This document shows, piece after piece, positions 6,311 through 8,474 of a stretch of 8,474 nt of DNA. Numbering within the stretch: position 1 is the first letter of the stretch; every line of letters begins with the position of its first letter. The stretch spans positions 1 through 8,474 of the forward strand of contig CAZVZH010000203.1 of the NCBI GenBank assembly GCA_964630705.1. Direction: 5' to 3'. A model generated the notes under the pieces. That model had not been told where the DNA came from, ran no database searches, and saw nothing but the letters and a program-made list of their open reading frames with translations. The stretch comes from M3007 sp964630705. GTDB lineage: Bacteria; Bacteroidota; Bacteroidia; Chitinophagales; Saprospiraceae. A program made the translations under genes and the position numbers.

Positions 6311-6409
6311 TTACGCGGTTCTCGAAAACCTATCGTTGGCCGCACTCGTAAAGTTGCGTACTTTTATGCCGGCGAAGGCGCCGCAAATATTTACAAAAAC
6401 AACGAACAT

Positions 6410-6802
6410 TTGAATTTGACAACCGCCCAGCGGCCAAAAAGCCGCGACCCCCGTACCGAATTGCTTGGCCATTGGATCGTCGAAGGCATTCGCGATATAA
6501 AAGGTAAAAATATCGTTCAACTGGACCTCCGCCACCTCGACGACGCCCCCGCCGATTTTTTCATCATCTGCGAGGGCGATTCCAACACCCAGGTCAAGGC
6601 GATTTCCGACGGCATTTACAAACGCGTCAAAGAAGAACTGCATACCTTGCCCGCTCACGTGGAAGGCAGCTTGAATGCCCGTTGGATTTTAATCGATTAC
6701 TTCGACGTGATTGTGCACGTGTTTTACCCCGAAACCCGTGCGTTCTACGATATCGAACACCTTTGGAGCGATGCCAAGTTCACCGAGTACGCCGACATCT
6801 AA
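6410..6802 (+). CDS. rsfS: Ribosomal silencing factor RsfS (Iojap/DUF143 family)
   Basis: RsfS binds ribosomal protein L14 (uL14) on the large subunit and blocks joining of the small subunit under starvation. The conserved core is complete: ADFFIICEGDSNTQVKAI at 48-65, HVEG at 83-86, RWILIDYFDVIVHVF at 91-105, and FYDIEHLWSDA at 112-122. From the TTG at 6410 the protein has 130 residues, a normal length. There is no in-frame ATG upstream of the conserved core: the frame is open from a TTG at 6257, but that would overlap the divergent birA start by 54 bp and give an unrelated N terminus. The TTG at 6410 (another TTG at 6416, an ATT at 6389) has an A-rich leader of the kind Bacteroidota use instead of a Shine-Dalgarno, so I place the start there with low certainty. 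ftsH follows after 36 bases, so they are probably co-transcribed. Confidence 0.9.
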   Translation: MNLTTAQRPKSRDPRTELLGHWIVEGIRDIKGKNIVQLDLRHLDDAPADFFIICEGDSNTQVKAISDGIYKRVKEELHTLPAHVEGSLNARWILIDYFDVIVHVFYPETRAFYDIEHLWSDAKFTEYADI

Positions 6803-6838
6803 GCCCTGCCCCGAACCCCCACTCAATTTTTTTAAATT

Positions 6839-8474
6839 ATGAGCAACGAACAGCGTAAGCGCGAAGACGAAAACGATGATTTGCGCCCCACACGCGACAA
6901 CAATACCGGCAACGGCGGCGACAACATGCCCCGTTTCAGCTTTACCTGGATATATATCCTGATTGGCCTGGGCTTGCTCGGCCTGCAACTTTCCCGCATG
7001 TTCGTGGAGCCGCCCGATATCAAATGGCCCGACTTTGAGCAAATGGCCCTGCAGGGCGATGTCCAAAAACTCACCGTGGTCAACCTCGAAACCGGCCGGG
7101 CTTATATCGTCAAAGACAGCCTGTACAAATACTTTGAGCTGTTTGGTATCGAGGACAAAAACGGCGACCGCGAGCCCGACAAGCCGGGCTGGGGCTACAA
7201 CCCCGAGCAGATGTACGTCCAGTTTAAAATTGGCGACATGGACCAACTGCGGCACAACCTCGCCAGCCTCAACGCCAAACTCGCCAAGGACAAAAAAGCG
7301 CCCGTCGAGCCCAGCGATTTTATCGAAGAAACCAACTGGACGGGTACCTTGATGACCTACCTTGTGCCCCTCCTGCTGCTGATGGCGCTTTGGATTTTTA
7401 TCCTCCGCCGCATGGGCGGCGGCGGCGGCGGCCCCGGCGCTCAAATTTTCAACATCGGCAAATCCAAAGCCACGCTCTTCGACAACAACTCGAAGGTCAA
7501 CATCACATTTACCGATGTGGCCGGCCTCGACGAAGCCAAAGAAGAGGTGATGGAGATTGTCGATTTTTTGAAAAATCCGAAAAAATACACCTCGCTCGGC
7601 GGTAAAATTCCCAAAGGCGTGCTGCTCGTCGGCCCGCCCGGCACGGGTAAAACCCTGCTGGCCAAAGCCGTGGCCGGAGAGGCCGGCGTGCCGTTTTTCT
7701 CCATTTCGGGTTCTGATTTTGTGGAAATGTTCGTCGGCGTAGGCGCTTCCCGGGTGCGCGACCTGTTCCGCCAAGCCCGCGAAAAAGCGCCCTGTATCAT
7801 CTTTATCGACGAAATCGACGCTATTGGGCGCGCCCGCGGCCGCGGCGCTATCCAGGGCGGCAACGACGAGCGCGAAAACACGCTCAACCAACTGCTCGTG
7901 GAAATGGACGGCTTCCCGACCGACAAGGGCGTGATCCTTATGGCCGCTACCAACCGCCCCGACATCCTCGACAACGCCCTCATGCGCCCCGGCCGTTTCG
8001 ACCGCCAGATCGGTATCGGCCGGCCCGACTTGCAGGGCCGCTCCCAGATTTTCCAGGTGCACCTTAAAAATATCAAGGTGGCGCCGGAAGTGACGCCTAT
8101 TGCTCTGGCTGAAATGACCCCCGGTTTTGTTGGCGCCGACATCGCCAACGTGTGCAACGAAGCCGCCCTGATCGCCGCCCGGCGCGATAAAAAAGCCGTC
8201 GACCTCGACGACTTCAACTACGCCCTCGACAAGGTGATCGGCGGCCTGGAGAAAAAGAACAAGATCATCAGTCCGGAAGAAAAGCAAATTATCGCCTACC
8301 ACGAAGCGGGCCACGCCATCTGCGGCTGGTTCCTGGAACACGCCCATCCTCTGGTGAAAGTGACTATCGTGCCCCGCGGCCTGGCCGCCCTGGGCTACGC
8401 GCAATACCTGCCGAAAGAGCAGTACATCACCCGCAAAGAAAAATTGCTCGACGATATTTGCATGACCCTCGGCG
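6839..8474 (+). CDS. ftsH: ATP-dependent zinc metalloprotease FtsH (3' end outside window)
   Basis: The first 545 residues of a membrane-bound AAA+ protease that unfolds and degrades damaged membrane proteins and some short-lived regulators. Residues 1-33 are a polar cytoplasmic tail. Membrane helix 1 is about 36-54, an extracytoplasmic domain of roughly 115 residues follows, and helix 2 is about 171-188, then a run of six Gly (193-198, a GGC repeat). The AAA+ module has Walker A GPPGTGKT at 265-272, the pore-loop sequence EMFVGVGASR, Walker B IIFIDEID at 320-327, and the second region of homology ending RPGRFDRQI. The zinc site HEAGH is at 488-492; the third zinc ligand lies beyond the window. 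All visible catalytic residues are intact. The ATG at 6839 has an A/T-rich leader. There is no stop before the window ends, so the gene continues to the right. Confidence 0.97.
   Translation, partial: MSNEQRKREDENDDLRPTRDNNTGNGGDNMPRFSFTWIYILIGLGLLGLQLSRMFVEPPDIKWPDFEQMALQGDVQKLTVVNLETGRAYIVKDSLYKYFELFGIEDKNGDREPDKPGWGYNPEQMYVQFKIGDMDQLRHNLASLNAKLAKDKKAPVEPSDFIEETNWTGTLMTYLVPLLLLMALWIFILRRMGGGGGGPGAQIFNIGKSKATLFDNNSKVNITFTDVAGLDEAKEEVMEIVDFLKNPKKYTSLGGKIPKGVLLVGPPGTGKTLLAKAVAGEAGVPFFSISGSDFVEMFVGVGASRVRDLFRQAREKAPCIIFIDEIDAIGRARGRGAIQGGNDERENTLNQLLVEMDGFPTDKGVILMAATNRPDILDNALMRPGRFDRQIGIGRPDLQGRSQIFQVHLKNIKVAPEVTPIALAEMTPGFVGADIANVCNEAALIAARRDKKAVDLDDFNYALDKVIGGLEKKNKIISPEEKQIIAYHEAGHAICGWFLEHAHPLVKVTIVPRGLAALGYAQYLPKEQYITRKEKLLDDICMTLG

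Noticed and set aside
6331..6366. TATCGTTG (6331-6338) and TACTTTTA (6359-6366) as Bacteroidota -7 promoter elements for rsfS
   Set aside because: Each differs from TAnnTTTG by one base and no matching upstream TTTG/TTG at the right spacing is clear. Such near matches occur by chance.
7415..7432. Six tandem GGC triplets as a contingency repeat
   Set aside because: They encode the glycine linker after the second membrane helix of FtsH, which is normal for this family; changes in a triplet repeat would not shift the frame.
6689..8404. 571-codon open frame on the minus strand
   Set aside because: It lies antisense to ftsH, whose plus-strand frame has all protease motifs. The antisense product is rich in His, Val and Gly with no recognisable domain, as expected from a GC-rich coding strand read backwards.

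Overview
The window looks like chromosomal DNA of a Bacteroidota bacterium, most likely from a GC-rich lineage such as Saprospiria; the family-level placement is inference. The reasons are the birA / rsfS-ftsH arrangement, which is familiar in that phylum, leaders that are A/T-rich with no clear Shine-Dalgarno sequence, the Bacteroidota-like sequence of FtsH and BirA, and palindromic intergenic repeats. Coding DNA is GC-rich, so long antisense open frames lie over almost every real gene; I treat these as shadows.

Layout, left to right. A secreted peroxiredoxin-like/thioredoxin-fold protein (55-663, +) converges on an OmpA-family cell-envelope protein with two OmpA-like domains (760-1878, -); a 9-bp tandem repeat lies between their 3' ends. 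A 473-bp divergent intergenic region (1879-2351) has no gene but holds two different palindromes: a 33-bp REP-like hairpin and a striking 110-bp hairpin with 39-bp arms, each arm carrying nested 14-bp direct repeats. A short-chain dehydrogenase (2352-3167, +) overlaps by 16 bp, tail to tail, a class II glutamine-dependent asparagine synthase-like protein (3152-5131, -). Upstream of the synthase, on the same strand, is a small three-helix membrane protein (5167-5433, -), with a 16-bp dyad between the two. Next is biotin-protein ligase (5537-6310, -). It diverges from a pair of housekeeping genes: ribosome silencing factor RsfS (about 6410-6802, +, apparently without an ATG start) and the membrane AAA+ protease FtsH (6839 to the window end, +, truncated).

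Functionally, the right-hand part is core housekeeping (biotinylation, ribosome hibernation, membrane proteolysis). The left-hand part is envelope and redox metabolism. I did not find a defence system, mobile element with a transposase, CRISPR array or RNA gene. The least explained structures are the two palindromic repeats in 1879-2351, the small membrane protein next to the asparagine synthase, and the tandem OmpA protein whose second domain has lost the usual Asp.
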